NCBI GenBank assembly: GCA_040004415.1
Contig: JBDUAY010000105.1
Span: forward strand, 1 to 14,831
DNA: 14,831 nt
Direction of reading: 5' to 3'
From: JACMLD01 sp040004415
Lineage (GTDB): Bacteria > Bacteroidota > Bacteroidia > Chitinophagales > Chitinophagaceae
Shown: positions 7,144-14,690 of the stretch, in pieces
Layout: each line of letters opens with the position of its first letter
Numbering within the stretch: the first letter of the stretch is position 1
Translations under genes and position numbers: made by a program
Notes under the pieces: model-generated
Databases searched by the model: none
What the model saw: the letters and a program-made list of their open reading frames with translations, nothing else
Told to the model about the DNA's origin: nothing

Positions 7144-10100
7144 ATGAAAAGACGGTATGGCTTGTTATCATTATTACTCATACTCTCTGTGCAAGCCGCT
7201 TTTGCCCAGAATATTGAAGTAAAGGGAAAAATTACTGACGCTACCGGGTCGGCCATTCCAGACGCGTCGGTAAATATAAAAGGAACTAGAGCCGGCACGA
7301 AGGCCGGTGCAGACGGAAGTTTTAAACTCAATGTTAAAACAGGTGCCACACTTGTTGTGAGTGCTGTTGGTTTTGAACCCAAAGAAGTAATTGCAACTGA
7401 AAATATCTCTGTATTACTTAGCCAGGATGTAAAAGGATTAAGCGAAGTTGTCGTAACTGCGCTCGGCATCAGAAGAGAGAAAAGAGAACTGGCAACTGCT
7501 ACACAAACAGTTAACGGCGATCAGCTCAATAAATCGGGAAGCGGTAATGCGCTTAGTGAACTAAATGGAAAAGCATCTGGCTTAACTGTGATAAATAGTG
7601 GCGGCGACCCTGGAAGCGGCACTTATATCCGGTTACGCGGGGTTACATCTATCACAGGAAACAATCAGCCTTTGATGGTAGTTGATGGTGTTCCTATTGA
7701 TAATTCAGTTAATAATTACGATGCTACATCTGCCAGTCCAAATGTTTCTGGCGCCAGTAGTAATCTTACAGGAGGTGTGCAACCCACCAACAGGGGTGTA
7801 GACTTAAATCCAAACGATATTGAATCGGTTACGCTGTTAAAAGGCCCTTCTGCAACGGCGCTATATGGCATACAAGCAGCAAGCGGGGCTATTATCATCA
7901 CAACTAAAAGAGGTGGCAGCGGAAAACGCGGTGTAAGTGTTGCGTTTAATTCATCCGTTACATTTGACAAAGTAAGCCAGTTACCGGGCCGCCAGAACAT
8001 CTATTCACAAGGAGGAAGTGGTATTTATCAGGGGCCTACCGGTGGAAGTGACAGAAGGTTAACCTGGGGCGCTAATATTGATACATTGTTTTGGAATGGC
8101 AATTCCAACATTTGGGACCCGCATGGAAACATTGTAGGTGCTTCCGATCCTACCAAAAAGACGCCCGTTCATGCATATAATCCTTATGATTTTTTTCAAA
8201 CGGGTAAAACGTTTAATAACAACATTGCACTTTCTGGTGGAACAGCCAAATCGGGTTTTCGTATTTCTATTGGCAATATTAGCCAAACGGGAATTATTCC
8301 GAAAACAAAATATGATAAAACCACCTTCAGTCTTAGTGGCCAAACAGTTATCACCGATAAATTTAGTATGTCTGGTGGTGTTACCTATATCAATTCATCT
8401 AACGATAAAGTACAACAAGGGTCAAATACCTCCAGTATCATGCTGGGCCTGTTGCGTACACCCACTACGTTCGACAATTCTTATGGATTAAGTGATGCTG
8501 CAAACAATCCGGCTTCTTATATCCAGCAAAACGGAACCGGCCAACAAAGAGATTTCAGGGGTGGTGCCGGCTATGACAACCCATACTGGACAATTAATAA
8601 AAATCCTTTTCATGAAGATTTGAACCGCGTGTTTGGCTACGGGCAAGCAAATTATCAGTTGTTTGACTGGATGGCCATTACTTACAGAGTAGGCGGTGAC
8701 GTTTATTCACAAAATGACAAAAATACATATGATATTTTTTCCAATGCATTTCCGGCAGGTGCGATTCATTTATTGAATTATAATAACCAGCAGTTTAATT
8801 CAGATTTTACCATCAATATGAAAAAGAAGCTGTCAAAAGATTTTTCCGGATCTCTTTTGCTGGGTCATAATTATTTTACTTACCAAAACACAGCCAGGCT
8901 GTCTCATGGTTCTGGTTTCGTATTACCGGGCTTTTTTGATTTATCCAATGCTACCTCCTATACTTCGAATGAAACTGAACAAAAAAAACGCACCATGGCT
9001 TTTTATGGTGAAGCGCACCTGGATTATAAAGACATGCTTTACCTGACTGTATCCGGACGCAGGGAAACCTCATCAACATTACCTGCTGCAAATAATAGCT
9101 TCTTTTACCCGTCAGCAAGTCTTGCCTATGAGTTTACTAAAATACCAGGCTTATCAACCAGCGGCGTATTGAATTATGGAAAATTAAGGGTTTCGGCAGC
9201 ACAGGTGGGCAAAGATGCGCCAATACAGGGTTTGCAAACTTATTTTAGCCAGGCAAGTATAGCGGATGGTTTTACATCAGGGATACAATTTCCGATAAAT
9301 GGCAATGCCGGATACCAGATAAGTTCAACAACTGCAACCATTGGTAACCCTAATTTAAAAGCAGAGAAAACAAATTCATACGAAATAGGAACCGACCTTG
9401 GCTTTTTTAAGAACCTGATTACTATTAACGCCACGGCGTACTATTCAAAATCAACTGATGTAATTCTTGTGGTGCCAATTGCCTACTCTACTGGTTTTGC
9501 CGCCCAATTATTAAACGCAGCAACCATTACAAATAAAGGGCTGGAAATTACTGCAGCCGCTACCCCAATAAAAGCAAATGGCTTCAGGTGGGACATTAGT
9601 GTTAACTGGTCAAGAAATATAAATAAAGTTGCCTCATTGGCAACAGGTGTGCCTAAAGTATTGATTGCCGGTTTCCAGAACGGGGAAATTGATGCTATTG
9701 CAGGTAAAGCTTTCGGGCAGATATACGGAAGTATTTATCAGCGTACCGACCCAACCAATATGAACAGCCCGCTGCTGATAAGTGATGTACCAGGAGATGG
9801 TTACGGTATGCCTATAGTTAGTTCGCAAAATGCCGCCATTGGCGATGTAAACCCAAGCTGGGTAGGATCTGTTATCAATACTTTCACCTACAAACATCTT
9901 TCCCTTGGTATACAAGTAGATGTTCGTCATGGTGGTGATATCTGGAATGGCACAAGAGGCGCTATGTCCTATTTTGGAACTTCTGCAGAAACAGCTAACC
10001 GTGGGCAAGCAAATACATTTAAAGGTATTCTTGGACACCTGGATGTAAACGGCAATATTGTTCATTATGCCTCCGATGGTGTAACTGAAATTGCCAAAGG

Positions 10101-10443
10101 CGGAGTAACCAATACGGTTGTAAGCGCTTACAATCAATATTACTGGCAAAATGTAGGCAGCAGCTTTATAGGACCGGCAGAAGCCGATGTTGAAAAAAGC
10201 TCTTTTGTCAGAATAAGACAACTCAGTTTAACTTATGATTTTTTCCAGGGTGCCGCAGCTAAAAAATCAATTTTCTCAACTTTGTCTGTTACCGTATTTG
10301 CGAACAATCCTGTTTTATGGACAAAATACAAAGGTGTTGATCCTGAAACAAGCCTGGCAGGTCCTGTTAACGGACAAGGGCTTGATTACTTCAATAACCC
10401 GGGAACTAAAAGTTATGGTGTTCGTTTAAACCTTGGCTTCTGA
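7144..10443 (+). CDS. SusC/RagA-family TonB-linked outer membrane transporter (pair 2)
   Basis: This is a second outer-membrane SusC barrel, 1099 residues. A signal peptide is cleaved probably after Ala21 (AFA before Gln22). A carboxypeptidase-D regulatory-like domain follows at about 23-93, then SEVVVTALG at 100-108, the same residue numbers as in the first SusC. The plug domain (about 110-255) includes ELNGKASGLTV, YIRLRGVTSITG, MVVDGVPIDNS, LLKGPSATALYG and IIITTKRG. The barrel ends in LGF, with the C-terminal Phe expected for BAM. No STN domain is present. Outside the signature blocks it differs clearly from the first SusC, so the two pairs are old paralogues or independent acquisitions with probably different ligands. 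The SusD partner starts 29 bases downstream. ATG 7144 is chosen because an ATG seven bases upstream is out of frame. Confidence 0.95.
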   Translation: MKRRYGLLSLLLILSVQAAFAQNIEVKGKITDATGSAIPDASVNIKGTRAGTKAGADGSFKLNVKTGATLVVSAVGFEPKEVIATENISVLLSQDVKGLSEVVVTALGIRREKRELATATQTVNGDQLNKSGSGNALSELNGKASGLTVINSGGDPGSGTYIRLRGVTSITGNNQPLMVVDGVPIDNSVNNYDATSASPNVSGASSNLTGGVQPTNRGVDLNPNDIESVTLLKGPSATALYGIQAASGAIIITTKRGGSGKRGVSVAFNSSVTFDKVSQLPGRQNIYSQGGSGIYQGPTGGSDRRLTWGANIDTLFWNGNSNIWDPHGNIVGASDPTKKTPVHAYNPYDFFQTGKTFNNNIALSGGTAKSGFRISIGNISQTGIIPKTKYDKTTFSLSGQTVITDKFSMSGGVTYINSSNDKVQQGSNTSSIMLGLLRTPTTFDNSYGLSDAANNPASYIQQNGTGQQRDFRGGAGYDNPYWTINKNPFHEDLNRVFGYGQANYQLFDWMAITYRVGGDVYSQNDKNTYDIFSNAFPAGAIHLLNYNNQQFNSDFTINMKKKLSKDFSGSLLLGHNYFTYQNTARLSHGSGFVLPGFFDLSNATSYTSNETEQKKRTMAFYGEAHLDYKDMLYLTVSGRRETSSTLPAANNSFFYPSASLAYEFTKIPGLSTSGVLNYGKLRVSAAQVGKDAPIQGLQTYFSQASIADGFTSGIQFPINGNAGYQISSTTATIGNPNLKAEKTNSYEIGTDLGFFKNLITINATAYYSKSTDVILVVPIAYSTGFAAQLLNAATITNKGLEITAAATPIKANGFRWDISVNWSRNINKVASLATGVPKVLIAGFQNGEIDAIAGKAFGQIYGSIYQRTDPTNMNSPLLISDVPGDGYGMPIVSSQNAAIGDVNPSWVGSVINTFTYKHLSLGIQVDVRHGGDIWNGTRGAMSYFGTSAETANRGQANTFKGILGHLDVNGNIVHYASDGVTEIAKGGVTNTVVSAYNQYYWQNVGSSFIGPAEADVEKSSFVRIRQLSLTYDFFQGAAAKKSIFSTLSVTVFANNPVLWTKYKGVDPETSLAGPVNGQGLDYFNNPGTKSYGVRLNLGF

Positions 10444-10472
10444 TTATTCATTGAAAAATTGAAAATACCATT

Positions 10473-11834
10473 ATGAATCGTTTTATAAAAAATAGTATAA
10501 CCTGTATTGTACTTATAAGTATGGTAGCAGGCTCGTCTTGTAAAAAAACTTTTTTTACAAAAGCAAACATTGACCCCAATGCACCGGAACCATCCAGCAT
10601 TGTTCCGTCTGTCTTGTTGTCTACTGTAGAGGGATCATTGGGATATACCCAGGGCGGAGATTTTTCCAGGTACACTTCTTTAATTACCCAGCAAACGAAA
10701 GGTATTTCACGGCAGGCTGAAGGATACTATCAATATACGTTCACATCAGTCGATTTTGATAGTCCCTGGGGTAATTTTTACACCTCCGTACTGGAAAATA
10801 ATAAGATATTAATGCAGCTGGCAGATTCAAAAGGTGACAATGCATATGGTGGCATCAGCAGAATATTGATGGCATATAGTATTCAATTGGGAGTTGATTG
10901 CTGGGGTAGTATTCCTTATTCTGATGCCTTCAAAGGTTCAACAAACCTTCAGCCAAAGTATGATACTGACAAGGCGCTGTACGATACAATCAATAACTTG
11001 TTAAATACAGCTGTTACCCAGCTCGGTGCTGGTAAAGGACCAGACGCTCCAGGTTCTGAAGATGTTATTTTTGGCGGAAGCACAACCAAATGGATAAAAT
11101 TTGCGCATGCTATCAAGGCGAGATTATTGATGCACCAAAGCAAAGGCAATGCAGCAATGGCCACCAGCGCATTGAGCGAAATAGGGCTTTCATTTTCATC
11201 CAACAGTGATAACGCCGTATACATGTTTGGTAGCACAGAAACGTCTGCCAACCCCTGGTACCAGTTCAATGAGCAAAGGGCTGATATTGGTTTCGATGTA
11301 AGTCCGTTAGGCGTGAAGATGCTGGCAGATGGTGACCCCCGCTTTGATATTTATACCGATACTTCTTACAATGATGTAAACGGTGTTGGCATGGGTCCCT
11401 ATTATGGCAATATTAACTCGCCCGTTGAATTTATTACTTATGATGAAATGCTGTTTGCAAAAGCTGAAGCAACCATAACTTCCGGTGGAACGATTGCAGC
11501 GGCACAAACCATTTACCAGGCAGCCATTACTGCAAATATGCAAAAGCTGGGTGTTGCGGCAGCTGATATCGCTACTTATATAACTGCAAACGGAACCTTA
11601 CCCGCTACGGCTACTGCTGCCATTGCACAAATAGCCGCTGAAGAATATGTTGCATTGTATTTAAACCCGGAAGCATTTACTGCATGGCGCCGCACGGCAA
11701 GTCCGGCATTAACACCTGTTACTGGAACCAATATTCCAAGAAGATTCTTATACCCGCAAACGGAATATTCATATAACAAGGCAAACGTTGCTGCATCAAC
11801 ACTATTTGCTCCAAAGGTTTTCTGGGACAATTAA
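10473..11834 (+). CDS. SusD/RagB-family (SusD-like_2) substrate-binding lipoprotein (pair 2)
   Basis: This is the surface lid lipoprotein partnering the second SusC. It is 453 residues, 116 shorter than the SusD of pair 1. The signal peptide ends in GSSC with the lipidated Cys at residue 23, followed by KKT. It has the DPN motif (34-36), the block IQLGVDCWGSIPYSDA (137-152), which corresponds to TLGTLVDNFGDIPYTEA in pair 1, a YDEMLFAKAEA helix and a WRRT motif near the end. It closes in VFWDN, the same ending motif as the first SusD. These place it in the SusD-like_2 branch. No third lipoprotein gene follows: the terminator begins 23 bases after the stop codon. This is the main structural difference from locus 1. 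The substrate is unknown and no enzyme gene nearby gives a hint. Confidence 0.93.
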   Translation: MNRFIKNSITCIVLISMVAGSSCKKTFFTKANIDPNAPEPSSIVPSVLLSTVEGSLGYTQGGDFSRYTSLITQQTKGISRQAEGYYQYTFTSVDFDSPWGNFYTSVLENNKILMQLADSKGDNAYGGISRILMAYSIQLGVDCWGSIPYSDAFKGSTNLQPKYDTDKALYDTINNLLNTAVTQLGAGKGPDAPGSEDVIFGGSTTKWIKFAHAIKARLLMHQSKGNAAMATSALSEIGLSFSSNSDNAVYMFGSTETSANPWYQFNEQRADIGFDVSPLGVKMLADGDPRFDIYTDTSYNDVNGVGMGPYYGNINSPVEFITYDEMLFAKAEATITSGGTIAAAQTIYQAAITANMQKLGVAAADIATYITANGTLPATATAAIAQIAAEEYVALYLNPEAFTAWRRTASPALTPVTGTNIPRRFLYPQTEYSYNKANVAASTLFAPKVFWDN

Positions 11835-11857
11835 TAAAATATTTGCTGTATGAGAAT

Positions 11858-11894
11858 AAAAAAAATCGCCCCGGCATTCGGAGCGATTTTTTTT
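11858..11894. terminator. Bidirectional terminator between convergent genes
   Basis: A 12-bp stem (AAAAAAAATCGC at 11858-11869 with its complement at 11883-11894) continues after one C-A mismatch into three more pairs around a 5-base loop. The A run on one side and the T run on the other mean each strand ends the stem in a T tract. It therefore serves both the second SusCD pair from the left and the RNase G gene from the right. Confidence 0.85.
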
Positions 11895-11948
11895 ATAAAA
11901 ATGTGTATGACAAAAAATATACGTCTGATAAATCCCAATGGAAACAAG

Positions 11949-13502
11949 CTATAGTTTTATTTCTTCTTCATGTTTATCATAAAAATGAAATTCTGTAAGA
12001 TGATAATTGGTATTTTCTTTTAGCTTGATGCGTTGCTTATGTTTCCAGCGCCATTTCCACAATTTAGATTTGAACATGCCACCTTTTGTGAGGTATGCAT
12101 ACATGATAGGATGCACCACCAGGAAAAGATCGGTATGTTTATGTGTAAGCAGGTAATTTAAATTCTTTTCAATTTCATCTTCCAATATTAATGCGCTTGA
12201 TATTTTACCGGTACCATTACAGCTTGGGCAAATTTCCTGTGTATTAATATTCACTTCCGGCTTCATACGTTGCCGGGTTATTTGCATTAATCCAAATTTT
12301 GAAATGGGTAATACTGCATGCTTTGCGCGATCAGTACGCATAAATCCTTCCATCGCTTCCATCAGCTTGCGCTTGTTGTCAGGAAGCTTCATGTCTATAA
12401 AATCAGCCACAATAATTCCACCCAAATCTCTAAGCCTTAATTGCCGGGCAATTTCATCGGCGGCCTCCAGGTTTGTTTCCAGTGCGTTTTGTTCCTGGTT
12501 ATTGCTTACACTTTTATAGCCACTGTTAATATCAATTACATGCAATGCTTCTGTATGTTCTACAATCAAATAGGCCCCACTGGGAAGATTAACTGTTTTT
12601 CCAAAAGCTGCTTTAACCTGTTTGGTTACACCGAACTGATCAAATATGGGTGAACCATTGTGATAAAAAGAAACGATATCTGCTTTTTCAGGTGCTATGC
12701 GTTGGATATAATTTTTTGCATCGTTAAAAATGTTTTTATCATTTACAACTATGCGGTTAAAATCTTCATTTAACAAATCACGGAGAATACTGGTGGTCTT
12801 TGTTTGTTCGCTTAAAATTTTTGCTGGCGCAACAGCATTTTTCAAGTTGTGCTGAATAATTTTCCAGGTTTCTACCAGGGCCAGCAAATCTTCATGCAAT
12901 TCAGCAGTATTTTTTCCTTCCGCAGCAGTACGCACAATTACACCAAAGTTTTTTGGTTTGATGGCTTCAATAATTTTCTGCAGGCGTTTTCTTTCGTCGG
13001 AAGAATGAATTTTTCTTGATACCGCAACAATATCATTAAATGGGGTAATAACAACGAAGCGGCCGGGTAATGAAATCTCGCAACTGAGGCGGGGGCCTTT
13101 TGCGGCAATGGGCTCTTTTAAAATCTGAACCAGTATATTGGGTTTGCCGCCCAGTACTTCATTAATCTTGCCTGTTTTAATGATCTCTGGTTCTACGAGA
13201 AATTGTCCAAAATCAAAACCATTTTCATTTTGATCGGCAATAGCAGTCTGCGTAAATTTCAGCAGAGACCTGGCATAAGGACTAAGATCTGTATAATGCA
13301 GAAAGGCATCTTTTTCAAATCCAACGTCTACAAATGCAGCATTTAACCCCGGAATAAGTTTCTTAACTTTTCCGAGATATAAATCACCCACAGCAAAACT
13401 GGCATCCGTTTTCTCGTTATGCAGTTCTACTAATTTTTTATCCTCTAAAAGGGCAATCTCTACTCCCTGCGGAGCCGCGTTGATAATAAGTTCCTTGTTC
13501 AA
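11949..13502 (-). CDS. rng: Ribonuclease G (Rne/Rng family endoribonuclease)
   Basis: This single-strand-specific endoribonuclease cuts AU-rich RNA, matures 16S rRNA 5' ends and turns over mRNA; it acts in the cytoplasm. The 517 residues begin with an S1-type RNA-binding domain from about 37, with YLGKVKKLIPGLNAAFVDVG at 42-61. The catalytic region follows. The two metal-binding aspartates are D324 (in HVIDINSG) and D367 (in IIVADFIDM), by comparison with E. coli RNase E D303 and D346. The zinc-link CPSC lies at 425-428, followed by NGTGK. All key residues are present. It lacks the long C-terminal scaffold of RNase E. The start codon is TTG: an in-frame stop lies three codons upstream, and no early ATG exists that would keep the conserved N-terminus. 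It lies 189 bases beyond the small basic gene, with a terminator between, so it probably has its own promoter. Confidence 0.93.
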   Translation of the reverse strand: MNKELIINAAPQGVEIALLEDKKLVELHNEKTDASFAVGDLYLGKVKKLIPGLNAAFVDVGFEKDAFLHYTDLSPYARSLLKFTQTAIADQNENGFDFGQFLVEPEIIKTGKINEVLGGKPNILVQILKEPIAAKGPRLSCEISLPGRFVVITPFNDIVAVSRKIHSSDERKRLQKIIEAIKPKNFGVIVRTAAEGKNTAELHEDLLALVETWKIIQHNLKNAVAPAKILSEQTKTTSILRDLLNEDFNRIVVNDKNIFNDAKNYIQRIAPEKADIVSFYHNGSPIFDQFGVTKQVKAAFGKTVNLPSGAYLIVEHTEALHVIDINSGYKSVSNNQEQNALETNLEAADEIARQLRLRDLGGIIVADFIDMKLPDNKRKLMEAMEGFMRTDRAKHAVLPISKFGLMQITRQRMKPEVNINTQEICPSCNGTGKISSALILEDEIEKNLNYLLTHKHTDLFLVVHPIMYAYLTKGGMFKSKLWKWRWKHKQRIKLKENTNYHLTEFHFYDKHEEEIKL

Positions 13503-13642
13503 TCTTAATTACTTTTACAAGTATAGCCATTACACACTAATAAGGAAGGCGCTGAAGTGGATTTACATGCCAGCTATTCCATGGCTTTTAAAATAATGCA
13601 ATCGTGCACACTATTATAGAAGGCAAATAAATGGTGTCAGCA

Positions 13643-13680
13643 AACAAAGAAAAACAAGGCCCGCTACACATAAACGGGCC
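13643..13680 (-). terminator. Terminator after the HU/TPR/small basic protein unit
   Basis: Read on the - strand, a GC-only 6-bp stem (GGCCCG at 13658-13663 with CGGGCC at 13675-13680) with an 11-base loop is followed by a T-rich tract covering about 13643-13657. It lies 11 bases past the stop codon of the small basic gene. It should end, or weaken, transcription before RNase G. Confidence 0.65.
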
Positions 13681-13691
13681 CTGAAAGAAAG

Positions 13692-13787
13692 TTATTTATT
13701 TCTCTTCTTATGACGGTTCTTTCTAAGTCTTTTTTTACGTTTATGCGTTGCTATTTTATGACGCTTTCTCTTTTTACCACAAGGCAT
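13692..13787 (-). CDS. 31-residue highly basic AURKAIP1/COX24-type (mS38/bS22-like) protein
   Basis: This is a tiny protein of 31 residues, 18 of them Lys or Arg plus three His. It begins MPCGKKRKRHKIATHKRKKR and continues with LRKNRHKK before the end. This matches the short Bacteroidota proteins annotated as AURKAIP1/COX24 domain-containing, related to mitochondrial ribosomal protein mS38 and actinobacterial bS22, which bind the small ribosomal subunit. A ribosomal location here is inferred from that relationship and from composition. The ATG at 13785-13787 lies 23 bases past the stop of the TPR gene, so the two are probably co-transcribed, and a terminator follows the stop closely. There is no Shine-Dalgarno sequence. 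Its size makes it easy to miss. Position 3 is Cys, where I recall Ser as commoner; this is from memory. Confidence 0.85.
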   Translation of the reverse strand: MPCGKKRKRHKIATHKRKKRLRKNRHKKRNK

Positions 13788-13810
13788 TGCTGGTGTATTT
13801 TAGTTAAAAA

Positions 13811-14665
13811 TTATTTTAATGTTTTTATCTTTACGTCTATTTCTTTCACCATTTCAGGATTGGAAACATATTTTTTTCCGTTTTGATACCATTGAATGGC
13901 ACTTGCCATATCACCCTTCTTTTCATAAGCCTCTGCCAGCATAAAAATAGCTTCCAGGTTTTGTGGCTCTTTTGTAATCACCTTTGTTAACCGCTCTACT
14001 GCTTTATCCAGCTGCCCCGATTCAACCCCACCAATACCCAGCATCAGTTGCGCATACATATTGGTACTATCTCTCCTGGCAACTTCCAGTATTGTTTGTA
14101 TGCCCGTCATTATTTCCTGTGGGTTAGCGGCAGTACTTCCAAAAATATAGCAGCTTCCTAAACCAATTTTAGATGAGTCGTTTGCCGGATTTATTGCCAG
14201 CGCCTTCTCAAATAAGCTTTTTGCTTCATCCGCCATCCATTGTTTAATAGCTGGCTGATTGGTTCCCTGCAATTCATTTAAAAATTGGCGGGCTGCGAAG
14301 GTGAGACTTTTTTCAGAATTTTCCAATTTAGCTGCAGCACCGGTATAATAAGCGTAGGGTTCAAAAAAATGGGCGGTATCTCTCCAGAAACCAGCCATCT
14401 GGCGGTAAACTTTTATTTGCTGTTCTTTTACATCACCTCTAACTACAGATGTTTCAAGTGCTGTAATGTAGGCCTGTTGGGCTGCGGGGAGCTTTTGCTT
14501 CGCGGCTTCAATAATAATAGAGGCATCCATTTTTTTGGGCATGGCGGCATCACTCCTGTCTGTAACAGGTTGCGGCTTCCTTGGCGGCGCTGTATTACCC
14601 AAAAAATAAATCAGCAGAAGTAAAATAAAACCTGAACCAACGAGAATAAATTGCTGTTTCTTCAC
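13811..14665 (-). CDS. Membrane-anchored tetratricopeptide-repeat protein
   Basis: The specific function is not known. The 284-residue protein has one N-terminal membrane segment (about 6-23) after a short positive KK start, so the C-terminal part should face the periplasm (type II anchor) or act as an uncleaved signal. A Pro-rich linker (27-33) and a helical region follow, then TPR-type repeats at about 145-178, 202-235 and 236-269 (typical ALAINP and AEAYEKKGD patterns). TPR domains serve as protein-protein scaffolds. The start codon is GTG at 14663-14665: the preceding codon in frame is a TAA stop, and the next in-frame Met (residue 42) would remove the membrane segment. It lies 25 bases after the HU gene and 23 bases before the small basic gene, which suggests one transcript of these three genes. 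Confidence 0.85.
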   Translation of the reverse strand: MKKQQFILVGSGFILLLLIYFLGNTAPPRKPQPVTDRSDAAMPKKMDASIIIEAAKQKLPAAQQAYITALETSVVRGDVKEQQIKVYRQMAGFWRDTAHFFEPYAYYTGAAAKLENSEKSLTFAARQFLNELQGTNQPAIKQWMADEAKSLFEKALAINPANDSSKIGLGSCYIFGSTAANPQEIMTGIQTILEVARRDSTNMYAQLMLGIGGVESGQLDKAVERLTKVITKEPQNLEAIFMLAEAYEKKGDMASAIQWYQNGKKYVSNPEMVKEIDVKIKTLK

Positions 14666-14690
14666 TTAATTACAAAATTAGGAATGCAAT

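Noticed and set aside
7068..7469. A 133-residue open frame on the - strand over the start of the second SusC gene
   Set aside because: It lies mostly opposite the well-supported signal peptide and beta domain of the SusC gene, and its translation shows no recognisable domain.
8138..8491. A 117-residue + strand frame inside the second SusC gene
   Set aside because: It is a shifted frame of the SusC coding sequence with no recognisable domain.
9634..10221. A 195-residue open frame antisense to the second SusC gene
   Set aside because: It is the longest antisense frame, but it lies entirely inside a clear SusC barrel coding region and has low-complexity shadow composition.
13518..13525. TATACTTG on the - strand as a -7 element for RNase G
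   Set aside because: It has one mismatch to TAnnTTTG and no TTG at the -33 spacing, and it would leave a leader of only about 9 bases before the TTG start.
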